Source: Lamellibrachia columna (lineage: Eukaryota > Annelida > Polychaeta > Sabellida > Siboglinidae). Taken from it: a DNA stretch of 64,000 bases. Where the stretch lies: contig OY759274.1 in assembly GCA_963662155.1 (NCBI GenBank), positions 35,876,795 to 35,940,794 of the forward strand, written 5' to 3'. The position numbers and the translations under genes were made by a program. Shown here in pieces: positions 1-11,816 of this stretch (within the stretch, counting starts at the first letter, position 1; the number at the start of each line of letters is the position of its first letter). Under the pieces are notes generated by a model. That model was not told where the DNA came from. It saw only the letters and a list, made by a program, of their open reading frames with translations, and did no database searches.

Positions 1-1214
1 TATATTGCAGTAACTTCCACCATTTAGACAATTCTATTGGGAAAATGACACAAACTGTATTTTTCTTCTTCAGTGATTTGTGACAGATCAATACAAATAA
101 TGCATCGAACATTCTAAGCCCTTCAAAAATTTAACGTTTGTAAAAAAATGCAGGTGTATGGGAAGGTGTGCCATGTCCGTTCATCTAAGGTATATATAAT
201 GCTCCCTAGCTGTAAAACTATTTATGCCAAAAGGATATAATTTGGCTTTAATAACTAGTATTTATAGTAGTTGACAACTGATAGTTGCCTGACTACAACA
301 AAATATTTAAGACAAAACGTGTTGTTATGCCAATGCCTTGTAAAATGTAGAATGATGGCAGTGCTTTTGGGAAATACTGCATAATTCTTATAGAGCACAA
401 TATCCTTAAATAGTTCAAAGCACATTACATTATTAATGGGACCTAAACACACAGTCGTGTGGATATGCCTTGCATAGTTTACGTTGTGGCAATGAAGTCA
501 CCCAGCACAGAATGCAAACTGCATTGCCACTGCATTGGTGTTTCTCCTGTCCTGTCAGGCCCAACCGTCCACTTACGCATCATTCTCTTCTGTGATCCAA
601 AATGCATTATGTAATGCATAATGGTAGTTTGTAGTCAAGTCAGCAGCTTGTTTCAGAAACAAACATAAATTGGCATAATACAAAAAAGAAGGTTTTTTGG
701 TCTGGACTCATCACCACAATGCCGATGGATATTGCCTTCATAACACAGATCATTCAATAAATCCCGCCAGTTATGTTGTACATAGACATTGTAATCGTGG
801 CGAGGCAGCTTCCGGTTACAATGTCTGTCTACATGAGCTCCGCTGTTTAGTTAATTTTTGTCTGTTTACACTGGAGAAAGGGCGTTTTTCATCTTAATCA
901 TATTATTCTAGCAGCATACTAATTATCCCACCGTGATGTTTGTATGTAAATTCTGAGTTGATGCGATATAACTCCAATCTTAAACTATACATTGACCCAT
1001 TAAAAATTTCCCGCCAACATTTTCGTTCTTCCAGTTAGGTGCACAATGTAAACAACACAGATAATTAAGGCTAGAAATTTTTTTTAATAACGTAGGTAAA
1101 GCTGCACTCCCAACCTGAGTCACCTATATACTAACAGGCAATTTCAACCAAGGCGTCTTTTATCCAGAGTAGCCATGGGACAGAATTACGTTTTCTCGTC
1201 GAGCACGGCACACT
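1..1214. other. Left edge, no gene recognised
   Basis: AT-rich sequence with only short unrelated reading frames and no exon with good splice sites and family resemblance. It may be intergenic or the end of an intron of a gene outside the window. Confidence 0.5.
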
Positions 1215-1222
1215 GTCACTAG

Positions 1223-2560
1223 CAGGGTTGGCATGTAACGAAGTAAAAGTAGAATTTTTACTAAATACTTTTACTTGTGACGAAGCAGTTTTATTTCATT
1301 TAATGAGATATATTTTCGTTACGTTTTTAGCGAAACCGCTGCTGCCGGTGGCGCTCCACCATCAATGACATTTCCTAAACTGTACATAGTCGCCAGGCCA
1401 AAAGCTATTAATATAATCCAATCGCATGCCAGTGCATGATCATATTTGCATACAAACCTTTCTTTGGGAAATCGACGCAACCATTGTTTTATATATACGT
1501 CAGTAAACAAAATCTGCCAAATATTGGCATAGGTTAGGTCAAGGCCGTTGACATGAAATGTCAATCCGAGCACACAATGCTTGAACGCCATCTCAAACCA
1601 TGATGCAAATGTCTCCGTTGCACCATATATAGACTATTAATCAGTAAGTTTCCAATACGTGTTATAAATATTAAAATTTTCAATTTTGACAATGTATTGA
1701 CAATCCCCATACACTGACACAATTCTGATATTCATGAGCGAACGCGCATCGCCATCGAACTTCACTGATTTTCGCCCATCGTCACCAACAGCCTTACCGG
1801 TTTGCGTCAGCATTAAACAGCATTTTTCTTTCATGAATAAAATTCATATTGAGATATTTAATATACTCATAGTAATGATTACTCTACAGAACTAAAGAGT
1901 AAAGAATTGATACTCTGCCATTTGGCAGCATCTTTTCCCAGCAATGGCTTATTGAAGCTGACCCATAATAATCAGGGACAGGGTCCCTGACAGGGACAGG
2001 GGCCCTGACAGGGCACACTTTAATTACATTTAGCAACAGCATTCCTCTACCTTATCAGATACAATCACATCTGTGTATACATATCCTGTTTTACAATCTA
2101 GCTCCTCCCATACCCCAGTGGAACAGGTCGATAAAAAGACAGATTGTGCCTCTTCATTAATTAAGTTATGTATTTAACTCAACTTATTTGATGTTGTGAG
2201 CTCTCATTAATGATAATGTAATTTTCCAAGCATCCAAGTGAGCACCATGTTCAATGGTGGCAGACCTATTGACCAGCTAAGGCTGTCTGGAACCACTTTG
2301 TTATAAGCAGAGTGGTTGCAAAACAGTTGCCAGATGCAAGCTTTGTAATTTATATAATATTACGCATAATTTTGTTGTTATTTCTGAGTGTTGTACTTTT
2401 ACTTCTACTTTTACTTCAAGTACTTTTGAAAAGTAGTTTTACTTTTTACTCAAGTACTTTTTTTTACAAAGTACTTTTATTACTTTTACTCAAGTAGTTT
2501 TTAGGTGAATTACTTCTACTTTTACTCAAGTACAAAATTCAAGTAATTCAGTCAACTCTG
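1223..2560. mobile_element. Non-autonomous hAT element, Tol2-like ends
   Basis: The element is bounded by GTCACTAG on both sides (1215-1222 and 2561-2568), the 8-bp target duplication expected of hAT transposons. The left end reads CAGGGTTGGC and the right end, read inward on the other strand, CAGAGTTGAC: 8 of 10 bases match and both begin CAG, as in hAT termini. Inside both ends are many short repeats of the type AAGTAAAAGTA and ACTTTTACTCAAGTA, like the subterminal repeats of Tol2-type hATs. No transposase is visible in about 1.3 kb, so it would need a transposase in trans. Small internal repeats of GACAGGG and CCCTGAC occur near 1977-2020. Confidence 0.85.
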
Positions 2561-2724
2561 GTCACTAGTCACAATGCCTTGGAAACCCCTGCACATACTC
2601 TTAGTACAACAGCACGCATATGGTAAGTGTTACATGGAACTTGATTTTTTTATGGAATTACGGAAATTAGTGAAAATGACCAACACAATGGTCCAAAACA
2701 AACTCTGAATCAGGAAGCGATGTT

Positions 2725-3411
2725 AGAGAAGCTTGGAAATGTGAAGACTGCAAGAAAATCTTTAAAAGTGAGAAAGACAGAATGCTCGAGTGTGAGTGTG
2801 CGGAAATCGATACTGCATTAAATGCTTGAAATTTAAACCTGGCGAATATGAGGCAATGGGGAAATCCGGATGCATATGGTTTTGCTTAAAATGCAAACCA
2901 AAAATAGAAAAAAATATTCTCAATGAGAAAGTTATCGAAGAGAGATGCCAGATGTATTTCAAAACTATGAACACGAGATTTGAGGCCACAGAGAAAAAAC
3001 TGGATGTTAAATGCGATAGTAAAGAAGTAAAAGAAATCGTAAGGCAGGAAATGGATGCATGACTTACATGCAGACCAAATGATGATGAAAGCAGGAACCT
3101 ACTGACCATCCAAAATAGTGGAATTGTTGTGGAGGAAACAGTAAGAGAAATCAATGGAAAAAAAAATAGGGAATTTTTTTCTTATATTCAATGCCCCAGA
3201 ACCAAACCTAAAGGAAGAGAGGGTGAGGATAGATATAGAGTTTGTTGAAGGGTTGTGTAATGAGGTGTGCAATCTGAACCTAGATGTAAAAAATAAGATA
3301 ACCAAAGTTATCAGGCTAGGTAAAAAACAAAACATAATCCTGCTACCAACCAACTGCAAATGTTTTAATTTCATATTCTCCCGACTTATATATTATGAAT
3401 GGAAGCTCTGA
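2725..3411 (+). pseudogene. LINE ORF1 remnant with PHD-type zinc finger (copy 1)
   Basis: Reading across one frameshift near 2790 gives a Cys-rich finger: WKCEDCKKIF, then LECE, then CGNRYCIKCL and CIWFCLKC, i.e. repeated C-x2-C pairs. A charged helical stretch (IEERCQMYFKTMNTRFEA) follows, then a segment with KEERVRIDIEF and VIRLGKKQ, typical of ORF1 proteins of CR1/jockey-type LINEs. The frameshift and a stop after the helical part are shared with copy 2, so they predate the duplication. ORF1 proteins bind the element RNA; this one is not expected to work. Confidence 0.7.
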
Positions 3412-3525
3412 AGGGAAGGATTCATAGCAAACACTTTGCTGAAACGAACATATCTCGGTCAAGAATGATTTAAGCTCCAATGCCCTCGAACTTGTCCTCT
3501 CTACCTATATGGACATCAACAATGT

Positions 3526-4560
3526 ATGGAACAACGTTCTACGGTACTCCAACTATTAAATGTCATTGACTCATGGACCAAAGCTTTAGATAAAGGAGAA
3601 TCTATATACATAGTATATTTGGACTTCATGAAAGCATTTGACACCGTCCCTCACAAAAGATTGATAGGCAAACATAAATCGTATGGTATAGAGTATTACA
3701 CACTAAGATGGATCCAGGCGTTCTTGTCTGACTGGGTACAGCAGGTCAATGTAAATGGTACAAATTCTGAGTGGGTAAATATAACAAGTGGTATTCCACA
3801 AGGCTGTGTCTTAGGACCGATCCTATTTGTTTTATACATAAATGATCTTCGTGAGAATATAGTTTCGAATGTATATATGTTTGCGGATGATACAAAGGTT
3901 TTCAAAATGATTACTAGTCCACATGACCAGCGTACACTACAGAACGACTTAGATTATTTAACATCTTTGTCAAGTAAATGGTTATATTAAGGTTCCACCC
4001 AGATAAATGTAATTTAATGCACGCAGGGAAAACAATACAGCAAGAGTATGCATACAACCTGAAGATAGATAATACTGGCCATGAATTAGGAGGAACAGAA
4101 GAACAAAACGACATTGGGGTTATAATTGATTCAAACCCAGAATTTGATACACATCAACCAAAAAATAAAAAAGCAAGCAGTGTCATGGCAGCTATCAGAA
4201 GGTCCTTTACAACCCTAAATCAACATAATTTTGTGCAATTAAATAAAGCTTTAGTTAGGAGTCATCTAGATTATGCAATATCAATATGGTCCCCTTATAA
4301 ACAGAAATACAAAGATGCCATCGAAAATGTGCAAAGATGCGTAACAAAGCAGCTTCCTGGTATGAAGAATATTCCTTATGAGGAAAGACTTTAGAGATTG
4401 AAACTTTCCACACTTGCATATAGATGAACTCTTGGTGATATGATTGAGGTATATAAACTGCTCCATGGGAAATATGACAGTGATGTATCTAACATTATTA
4501 AGCTGCACAAATTAAGACAGTGATACCACCGAGGCCACCGCCTACGGTCAGGAAGAACCT
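3526..4560 (+). pseudogene. LINE reverse transcriptase remnant (copy 1)
   Basis: The reverse transcriptase core is readable: YLDFMKAFDTVPH (motif A), SGIPQGCVLGPILF (motif B) and MFADDTKVF (catalytic FADD). A one-base frameshift near 3980 moves the reading to the frame beginning LRFHPDKCNLMH, which continues to the typical C-terminal part (DYAISIWSPYKQKYKDAIE, MIEVYKLLHG). Stops at about 4392 and 4426 break it further. The endonuclease domain is absent. Copy 1 also lacks 26 codons upstream of motif A that copy 2 keeps. Confidence 0.8.
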
Positions 4561-5164
4561 AAGTAAACCTAAGACTAAGTAAAGTAATCACGCATCGCCA
4601 CAATTACTGGTCTACGATTACAGTACAGTCTCTACTCTACAGTCAGATCAAGAAGAGTACATTTCCATTTAATTTACATAGTGAACAAATCCACCAAATC
4701 CACTTCTGTGAATTCGAGATACTTCTCTCAATATTTACCTTCAGTGTTAATCCAGCATCGCATCAAAAGGTGAATTTATTCAGGTGTGCTAGTAATGTAA
4801 AAGCATGCAGAATCCAGTCTATAAATAGACAACACGGCGCACGCTAGCGGCATAGCCATAGGCATAGCAGAGTCGGTCTCGTAAAACGGAATGAAATGAA
4901 TGTCATTAATAATATTTATTAAATGCACCGGTCTCATCACCATAACGTCCGCGGAAAGTTACACTTCTGCACTGCAATGTTAAATGCGTTTATCGAACTA
5001 ACTGATTAATTAATTATTACGATGGTAATCTCCATAAACAAAAAAACAACAGCACGCATATGGTAAGTGTTACATGGAACTTGATTTTTTTATGGAATTA
5101 CGGAAATGAGTGAAAATGACCAACACAATGGTCCAAAACAAACTCTGAATCAGGAAGCGATGTT

Positions 5165-5858
5165 AGAGAAGCTTGGAAATGTGAAGACTGCAAGAAAATC
5201 TTTAAAAGTGAGAAAGACAGAATGCTCGAGTGTGAGTGTGCGGAAATCGATACTGCGTTAAATGCTTGAAATTTAAACCTGGCGAATATGAGGCAATGGG
5301 GAAACCCGGATGCATATGGTTTTGCTTAAAATGCAAACCAAAAATAGAAAAAAATATTCTCAATGAGAAAGTTATCGAAGAGAGATGCCAGATGTATTTC
5401 AAAACTATGAACACGAGATTTGAGGCCATAGAGAAAAAACTGGATGCTAAATGCGATAGTAAAGAAGTAAAAGAAATCGTAAGGCAGGAAATGGATGCAT
5501 GACTTACAGGCAGACCAAATGATGATGAAAGCAGGAACCTACTAACCACCCAAAATAGTGGAATTGTTGTGGAGGAAACAGTAAGAGAAATCAATGGAAA
5601 AAAAAATAGGGAATTTTTTTTCTTATATTCAATGCCCCAGAACCAAAAACAAACCTAAAGGAAGAGAGGGTGAGGATAGATATAGAGTTTGTTGAAGGGT
5701 TGTGTAATGAGGTGTGCAATCTGAACCTAGATGTAAAAAATAAGATAACCAAAGTTATCAGGCTAGGTAAAAAACAAAACATAATCCTGCTACCAACCAA
5801 CTGCAAATGTTTTAATTTCATATTCTCCCGACTTATATATTATGAATGGAAGCTCTGA
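5165..5858 (+). pseudogene. LINE ORF1 remnant with PHD-type zinc finger (copy 2)
   Basis: Same disrupted ORF1 as in copy 1: Cys-rich finger split by the same one-base frameshift (CGNRYCVKCL in the second frame), charged helical segment, stop, then the KEERVRIDIEF-like part. A 6-bp insertion near 5645 separates it from copy 1. Confidence 0.7.
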
Positions 5859-5972
5859 AGGGAAGGATTCATAGCAAACACTTTGCTGAAACGAACATAT
5901 CTCGGTCAAGAATGATTTAAGCTCCAATGCCCTCGAACTTGTCCTCTCTACCTATATGGACATCAACAATGT

Positions 5973-7080
5973 ATGGAACAATGTGTCAAAGACCATATTG
6001 TCAAGCATGTGATAAGAAATAAATTATTCAGTACGCAACAATTTGGTTTTGTTACAGGTCGTTCTACGGTACTCCAACTATTAAATGTCATTGACTCATG
6101 GACCAAAGCTTTAGATAAAGGAGAATCTATATACATAGTATATTTGGACTTCATGAAAGCATTTGACACCGTCCCTCACAAAAGATTGATAGGCAAACAT
6201 AAATCGTATGGTATAGAGTATTACACACTAAGATGGATCCAGGCGTTCTTGTCTGACTGGGTACAGCAGGTCAATGTAAATGGTACAAATTCTGAGTGGG
6301 TAAATATAACAAGTGGTATTCCACAAGGCTGTGTCTTAGGACCGATCCTATTTGTTTTATACATAAATGATCTTCGTGAGAATATAGTTTCGAATGTATA
6401 TATGTTTGCGGATGATACAAAGGTTTTCAAAACGATTACTAGTCCACATGACCAGCGTACACTACAGAACGACTTAGATTATTTAACATCTTTGTCAAGT
6501 AAATGGTTATATTAAGGTTCCACCCAGATAAATGTAATTTAATGCACGCAGGGAAAACAATACAGCAAGAGTATGCATACAACCTGAAGATAGATAATAC
6601 TGGCCATGAATTAGGAGGAACAGAAGAACAAAACGACATTGGGGTTATAATTGATTCAAACCCAGAATTTGATACACATCAACCAAAAAATAAAAAAGCA
6701 AGCAGTGTCATGGCAGCTATCAGAAGGTCCTTTACAACCCTAAATCAACATAATTTTGTGCAATTAAATAAAGCTTTAGTTAGGAGTCATCTAGATTATG
6801 CAATATCAATATGGTCCCCTTATAAACAGAAATACAAAGATGCCATCGAAAATGTGCAAAGATGCGTAACAAAGCAGCTTCCTGGTATGAAGAATATTCC
6901 TTATGAGGAAAGACTTTAGAGATTGAAACTTTCCACACTTGCATATAGATGAACTCTTGGTGATATGATTGAGGTATATAAACTGCTCCATGGGAAATAT
7001 GACAGTGATGTATCTAACATTATTAAGCTGCACAAATTAAGACAGTGATACCACCGAGGCCACCGCCTACGGTCAGGAAG
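5973..7080 (+). pseudogene. LINE reverse transcriptase remnant (copy 2)
   Basis: The reverse transcriptase fragment starts at MEQCVKDHIVKHVIRNK and includes LFSTQQFGFVTGRSTV, absent from copy 1, then motif A (YLDFMKAFDTVPH), motif B (SGIPQGCVLGPILF) and FADD. The same one-base frameshift near 6505 and the same downstream stops as copy 1 are present. No endonuclease domain is present. Confidence 0.8.
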
Positions 7081-7569
7081 AACCTAAGTAAACCTAAGAC
7101 TAAGTAAAGTAATCACGCATCGCCACAATTACTGGTCTACGATTACAGTACAGTCTCTACTCTACAGTCAGATCAAGAAGAGTACATTTCCATTTAATTT
7201 ACATAGTGAACAAATCCACCAAATCCACTTCTGTGAATTCGAGATACTTCTCTCAATATTTACCTTCAGCGTTAATCCAGCATCGCATCAAAAGGTGAAT
7301 TTATTCAGGTGTGCTAGTAATGTAAAAGCATGCAGAATCCAGTCTATAAATAGACAACACGGCGCACGCTAGCGGCATAGCCATAGGCATAGCAGAGTCG
7401 GTCTCGTAAAACGGAATGAAATGAATGTCATTAATAATATTTATTAAATGCACCGGTCTCATCACCATAACGTCCGCGGAAAGTTACACTTCTGCACTGC
7501 AATGTTAAATGCGTTTATCGAACTAACTGATTAATTAATTATTACGATGGTAATCTCCATAAACAAAAA

Positions 7570-8367
7570 CTTACCGCCGACATCTAACTCTAGCTCGCCA
7601 TCACGCCGTCAACCCGGGTCACGTGATCAAACTTTGGTTGGCAAAACAAGGTGGCGCACTTGGAAAAAGGCGCTGCATCGAAGGAGGTAATCGAAATAAC
7701 CGGTGTTGTTATTTACATTTACATTGAAATATAGCTGTAATTTACGTAGATATAATGACTATATGTCGTGTTCATTCCTTTCTGCAATCAGAGTTAACAA
7801 TGAAACGGTGACATATTACATAAACGGTTACAGTAACACGAATAACTGTTTTTAGTTGGGCGATAATTGGGATTATCTGAAGTAAACGTATCTGAATCGT
7901 GATGAAGCCTTTCGGCTTTTCACATTACACACTTTTATTCGGTCTAACCCTAGATAATTGATTCCCCGCAGCCCCGGTCGAGGTTAGCATGTCATAGGTG
8001 TGTTTGTTTTTTAACCTAATTAAAACATTAAGTAAATAAGCTATTTTATATTACATTTATTGACTGTTCTATAATGTTCTTCCTTTTTTGGCAGTTAGAC
8101 ATTTTAGAATTCAGGCATACAGTAGTTGATAACATTTTAAAATAAAGTTTGTTCTGTAAAATCAGGTGTTTCGGTGGTTATTTCTTTATTACAATAGAGG
8201 AAGGTGGGGCTTGTTTGACATTACATTGGCAACCAACAAACTGGGTCGGGGATTTGATTTCATTGTAAGAAATTATTGATCAGATAAAATGGTTAAATGC
8301 AAAATTGTTTTGTGGTGAACACTTTATCACTAGTGGATACATTAAAGTGAACTTTTTGTTTATTTAG
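7570..8367 (+). promoter_or_regulatory. Probable GEMIN8 promoter and 5' untranslated exon region
   Basis: Single-copy sequence between the duplicated block and the first coding exon. The GEMIN8 start codon lies 10 nt after a good acceptor (TTTATTTAG at 8359-8367), so at least one untranslated exon should lie upstream. GAG followed by GTAATC at 7684-7691 is one possible donor. GTCACGTGAT at 7618-7627 is an E-box of the USF/MiT type. Promoter placement is inference. Confidence 0.35.
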
Positions 8368-8377
8368 GAACAACAAA

Positions 8378-8921
8378 ATGGAAGAATCGCAAAACGTGCC
8401 ATGGTATGCAGACCGCAAGTTTGCAAAGTACTGGAGACACTATGAGTCGGTAAGCAGCTGGTTTAGATGTCACATGCAAGCTGCCAGTATGCGTGCACAG
8501 AGCAATCTCCACCAGGAGATGCGATGGCATGAACTGATGCACACATATCAAAGTCAGATGAGTTGGTGGCATACCTTTTACGCTGGCTGTCATGGGAGAC
8601 CGCTTTATGATGGGGATGACTATTACAAGTGGAACACTCCAATGACACCAGATGGCAGCACTGATGATATGGTGTTTCCATCGACAGTCGAGAACACCTA
8701 CTCTCATTCGTCCCATTCTTCACACCACAAGAGAGGAAAACGACATAAGAAGCTAAGTAAAAAGCGGAAGAGAGAATCATCTCATTCCAAGGACGATGCT
8801 TCTCCGCTGACATTTGAATTGCAATCAACAGACGATAATGAATATGTGGAGTATGAGATGGAAATCACTGAGGAGATGTTAGAATTCTTTGCACAGTCTG
8901 CAAAATACAAAGTTGAAAGAG
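8378..8921 (+). CDS. GEMIN8: GEMIN8 coding exon 1
   Basis: The ATG at 8378 lies within an exon opened by an acceptor ending at 8367. The exon ends ...GAAAGAG with donor GTAATT at 8922, phase 1. It holds the PWY/YWRHY N-terminal block and the acidic EITEEMLEFF segment. Confidence 0.92.
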
Positions 8922-11816
8922 GTAATTTAAAAAGCAAAATACTGTTCAAATAATTGTTATAATAAACATTGGTAAACACTATGCTAATTATTATAGGTTT
9001 TTGTTAAGTTTAGTAATACATAGCTAGCTAGTTACCGGTAGTTTCTATAAAAATAATTGTCACTCAAACAACTGACCACTTTCGTATCAAAATTAATTAC
9101 TGTTGCACAGCATCTTTCTTGATTGAGGTGTCCACCTCTCAAGTACAAATAGAGTTAACATTTTTATTGGTGGGTTGAATAAAAAATAGCTTGTCGATTT
9201 ACTGGACTACATAAAAAACCTTGACTTTTTCTGCAGATGCACAGAAGCCAAAGGAAGAATACATTGACCTTGCTCGTGGTAAGAATAATATGCGTTTTTT
9301 TTCACTTTCTTTGCTTAGACAACATTCATTATGATGCCCTTTATCACATAAATCCAACAGCAACAGCGGTACTGAGTCTTCTTTTTTGCCAATTTTTTCA
9401 CATCTGCTTCTTCATTTTCAAATAATCTCCTTTTTGAAACAGTTCCACGTTTTCTTTTAAAAGTGGCTACAGTGTGTACAAATTGGCCCCTTGAGTCTTT
9501 CATTAAAAAACATTATTGTGGGAGGTGAGATATCCCTGTCCACACACTTCTTCCATTATTTAATTTCCCGCAGGAAAATCTCCTTCCTCCTACTTATTTA
9601 TCTTTGCACCTGTGTGATAACTTTCTCAAACATATCTCTCAACATCAACAATTTTGATAAAAATGGCCTTCTGATTATGGTGTCATTACTTATGTGGCGT
9701 TCTTTTTACATATGGTTGAGTAGCATAGTGGTTGGAATGCTGAGCGACCAAAAGGACCAGGTTTAAATCCTCTTATTGTCAATTCAAAGCTTGGGGAATT
9801 TCATTACCTCAGTCCACTCAGCTATGTAAATGATATCTCTTATTGTCAATTCAAAGCTTGGGGAATATCATTCACTCTACATTACCTCAGTTCACTCAGC
9901 TATGTAAATGATACCTCTTATTGTCAATTCAAAGCTTGGGGAATTTAATTCCCTCTACATTACCTCAGTTCACTCAGCTATGCAAATGATATCTCTTATT
10001 GTCAATTCAAAGCTTGGGGAATATCATTCACTCTACATTACCTCAGTTCACTCAGCTATGTAAATGATACCTCTTATTGTCAATTCAAAGCTTGGGGAAT
10101 TTCATTCACTCTACATTACCTCAGTTCACTCAGCTATGTAAATGATACCTCTTATTGTCAATTCAAAGCTTGGAGAATTTCATTCACTCTATGTTACCTC
10201 TGTTCACTCAGCTATATAAATGATACCTCTTATTGTCAATTCAAAGCTTGGGGAATTTCATTCACTCTACATTACCTCAGTTCACTCAGCTATGTAAATG
10301 ATATCTCTTATTGTCAATTCAAAGCTTGGAGAATTTCATTCACTCTACGTTACCTCTGTTCACTCAGCTATATAAATGATACCTCTTATTGTCAATGGAT
10401 ATATTGACAGTGGTGGATATATGTGAACAAATACTTTTCATACAGTAATTGTGTTGGTGTTAGTGAAGTGTGAAGAAGTTGAGTTGGTGTTAGTGAAGTG
10501 TGAAGAACCTTGAGCAGTTCCAATAACCAGATACAATGCTAAATGAGAACTTCAAAATTCAAGAACTTTATTGTCTGTTTAGAAATATATTAGAAATGTC
10601 TTTTTTTGCACCATCTTACAACAGTGCAAAATTAACAAAACCATATTTGCAGTGTTTACACTAGATGCCATGAATATGTTTTTATTATTTATATAAGAAG
10701 TTTCTCATGGTGATACCATATTGAATGTCACCTAAAAATATTCTGTGTTAAATGCATCTAAATCAGGCATGGGGTAATGGTAACTGTAATAGGTAATAGA
10801 CGTTTTTCTGTAATAGTAATAGATGAGATTTTTCAAAAGTAATAGTAATAGATGAGATTTTTCAAAAGTAATAGTAATAGATAATAGTCTATTTCTTTTC
10901 TATTACATCTCTTGCTGCTTACAAAAAGATCACATTTGTTTGCATGTTATTCCAAGTTCTAGTAATTGTAAACAATGTACTGGCCTGTGTAAACAATGGC
11001 TGAGCCTTATTCAAACAACATGAAAAGTAAGCTAATAATTTGATGCATTCAGAAATACCTGCTTAATGAAACAATGCAGGAGTAGCGAGCCAATTACTAA
11101 CTGTTAAGATGCCCCATTGGTGTGGCTATGACTTCACACATTCATAGCACACACAAAGGGCGTGGTTTCAGATGTGTGCACTGTGCAGGCAGGCAACAAA
11201 TGTTATCTTAGAGCAGGACCTGCAACCTGTATTGAATTCAAAGTAAGCTTTGATTTGAGAGGAACTTCTGAGTTATTTTTTCAAATTGCCAATTGCCACA
11301 TGGTAACATTACCACACAGACCCTTTGTTCAAATTTGGACAATGTTCTCACCTCAGATCTTCAAATGGTATACAAATGTATGTTTAGCTGCTACAAAGAC
11401 TTTGAGTTCATAGGCAATTCTTGGGCTCACAGACCCAGCAAAACTAGTTAATTGACATTCAGTGATAGTAATAATGACCCTGTAATGGTAATACATATCC
11501 TAGTAATAGATTCAAATTAATGTAATAGTAATATAAACAGTAAGAAGTAATAGTAATAGATTACCTGTAATAGAACCCATGGCTTGTCTAAATGCCTCTT
11601 TTCTTTGCAGTTTGTCCACAAAAACAAGTTGCGACCACAGAACCGCCTTCGGAGCAGCCTGGAGCAAGACGCACCGCCGAGATGAAGATACTATATGGAA
11701 AAGGTTCTGCTATGATACACGGCATGGAGACAGCAATGCAGCTGAACTTCAACCGCAATTGTGACCGCAAACAAGCAAAGATGTGGCCAGGGATACCACT
11801 GAAAATAAAATTTTAA
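8378..11816 (+). CDS. GEMIN8: Gemin8, SMN-complex subunit (3 coding exons)
   Basis: Coding exons 8378-8921, 9237-9278 and 11611-11816 join in one frame (792 nt, 263 residues; the human protein is about 242). All introns are GT-AG and phase 1. Gemin8 bridges Gemin6/7 to SMN in the cytoplasmic and Cajal-body complex that loads Sm proteins onto snRNAs. Visible family marks are the N-terminal PWYADRKFAKYWRHY block, a basic Ser/His/Lys-rich middle (KRGKRHKKLSKKRKRE), the acidic MEITEEMLEFFAQS segment, and the C-terminal signature EQPGARRTAEMK, MQLNFNRNCDRKQ, WPGIPLK. The start is the first ATG after the acceptor. The N-terminal half is longer and more divergent than in vertebrates. The identity rests mainly on both ends, which match closely. 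Confidence 0.93.
9237..9278 (+). CDS. GEMIN8: GEMIN8 coding exon 2 (42-nt microexon)
   Basis: Acceptor TTTTTCTGCAG ends at 9236 and donor GTAAGA starts at 9279. It reads DAQKPKEEYIDLAR across the junctions and keeps phase 1 on both sides, matching the DAERLDSYVN region of the vertebrate protein. Confidence 0.85.
9710..10545 (+). mobile_element. tRNA-derived SINE split by an internal 78-bp array
   Basis: The head GTAGCATAGTGGTTGGAATG with a degenerate B box (GGTTTAAATCC, 9759-9769) matches the SINE heads at 33477, 50070 and 56855. The body has been amplified into an array (9769-10396), and the tail (GTTGGTGTTAGTGAAGTGTG, about 10450-10545) follows it. Confidence 0.65.
9769..10396. repeat. 78-bp tandem array (8 units) from SINE body
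   Basis: The unit contains TTATTGTCAATTCAAAGCTT and TTACCTCAGTTCACTCAGCT. The second motif is the SINE body that occurs once in the intact copy at 33470. Units differ by a few substitutions. It lies in GEMIN8 intron 2. Confidence 0.92.
10768..11581. mobile_element. Inverted-repeat element rich in TAATAG (MITE-like)
   Basis: The left end CATGGGGTAATGGTAACTG and the right end, read inward, CATGGGTTCTATTACAGG both lead into dense runs of TAATAG/TAATAGTAATAG on opposite strands. No transposase is seen and I found no convincing target duplication, so the superfamily is open (hAT-like by its subterminal repeats). The right end stops about 30 bp before GEMIN8 exon 3. Confidence 0.55.
11611..11816 (+). 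CDS. GEMIN8: GEMIN8 coding exon 3, C-terminus
   Basis: Acceptor TTTCTTTGCAG ends at 11610 and the stop TAA is at 11814-11816. This is the best conserved part: ARRTAEMKILYG, METAMQLNFNRNCDRKQ, WPGIPLKIKF. Confidence 0.93.

Larger units (their letters stand above)
2606..5045. repeat. Tandem duplication, copy 1 of 2 (LINE-bearing block)
   Basis: This block is repeated directly by 5046-7569. The copies differ by scattered substitutions and a few indels. Copy 1 lacks 78 bp present in copy 2 at 5982-6059. The block contains a dead LINE plus about 450 bp of downstream sequence. The very low divergence means a recent duplication or an assembly artefact in which two haplotypes were laid end to end. 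Confidence 0.85.
5046..7569. repeat. Tandem duplication, copy 2 of 2 (LINE-bearing block)
   Basis: Second direct copy of 2606-5045. It starts at ACAACAGCACGCATATGG and ends in the A-run after CTCCATAAAC. It keeps a 78-bp segment missing in copy 1 and has small extra bases near 5620-5655. The right edge lies about 800 bp upstream of GEMIN8. Confidence 0.85.

Noticed and set aside
1319..1591. 90-codon minus-strand frame
   Set aside because: It lies inside the hAT element and shows no transposase motif.
2796..3062. 88-codon frame as an independent PHD-finger gene
   Set aside because: It is the second half of a frameshifted LINE ORF1, repeated in copy 2 and followed by a reverse transcriptase remnant.
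8360..8828. Minus-strand frames of 118-121 codons
   Set aside because: Antisense shadow of GEMIN8 exon 1.
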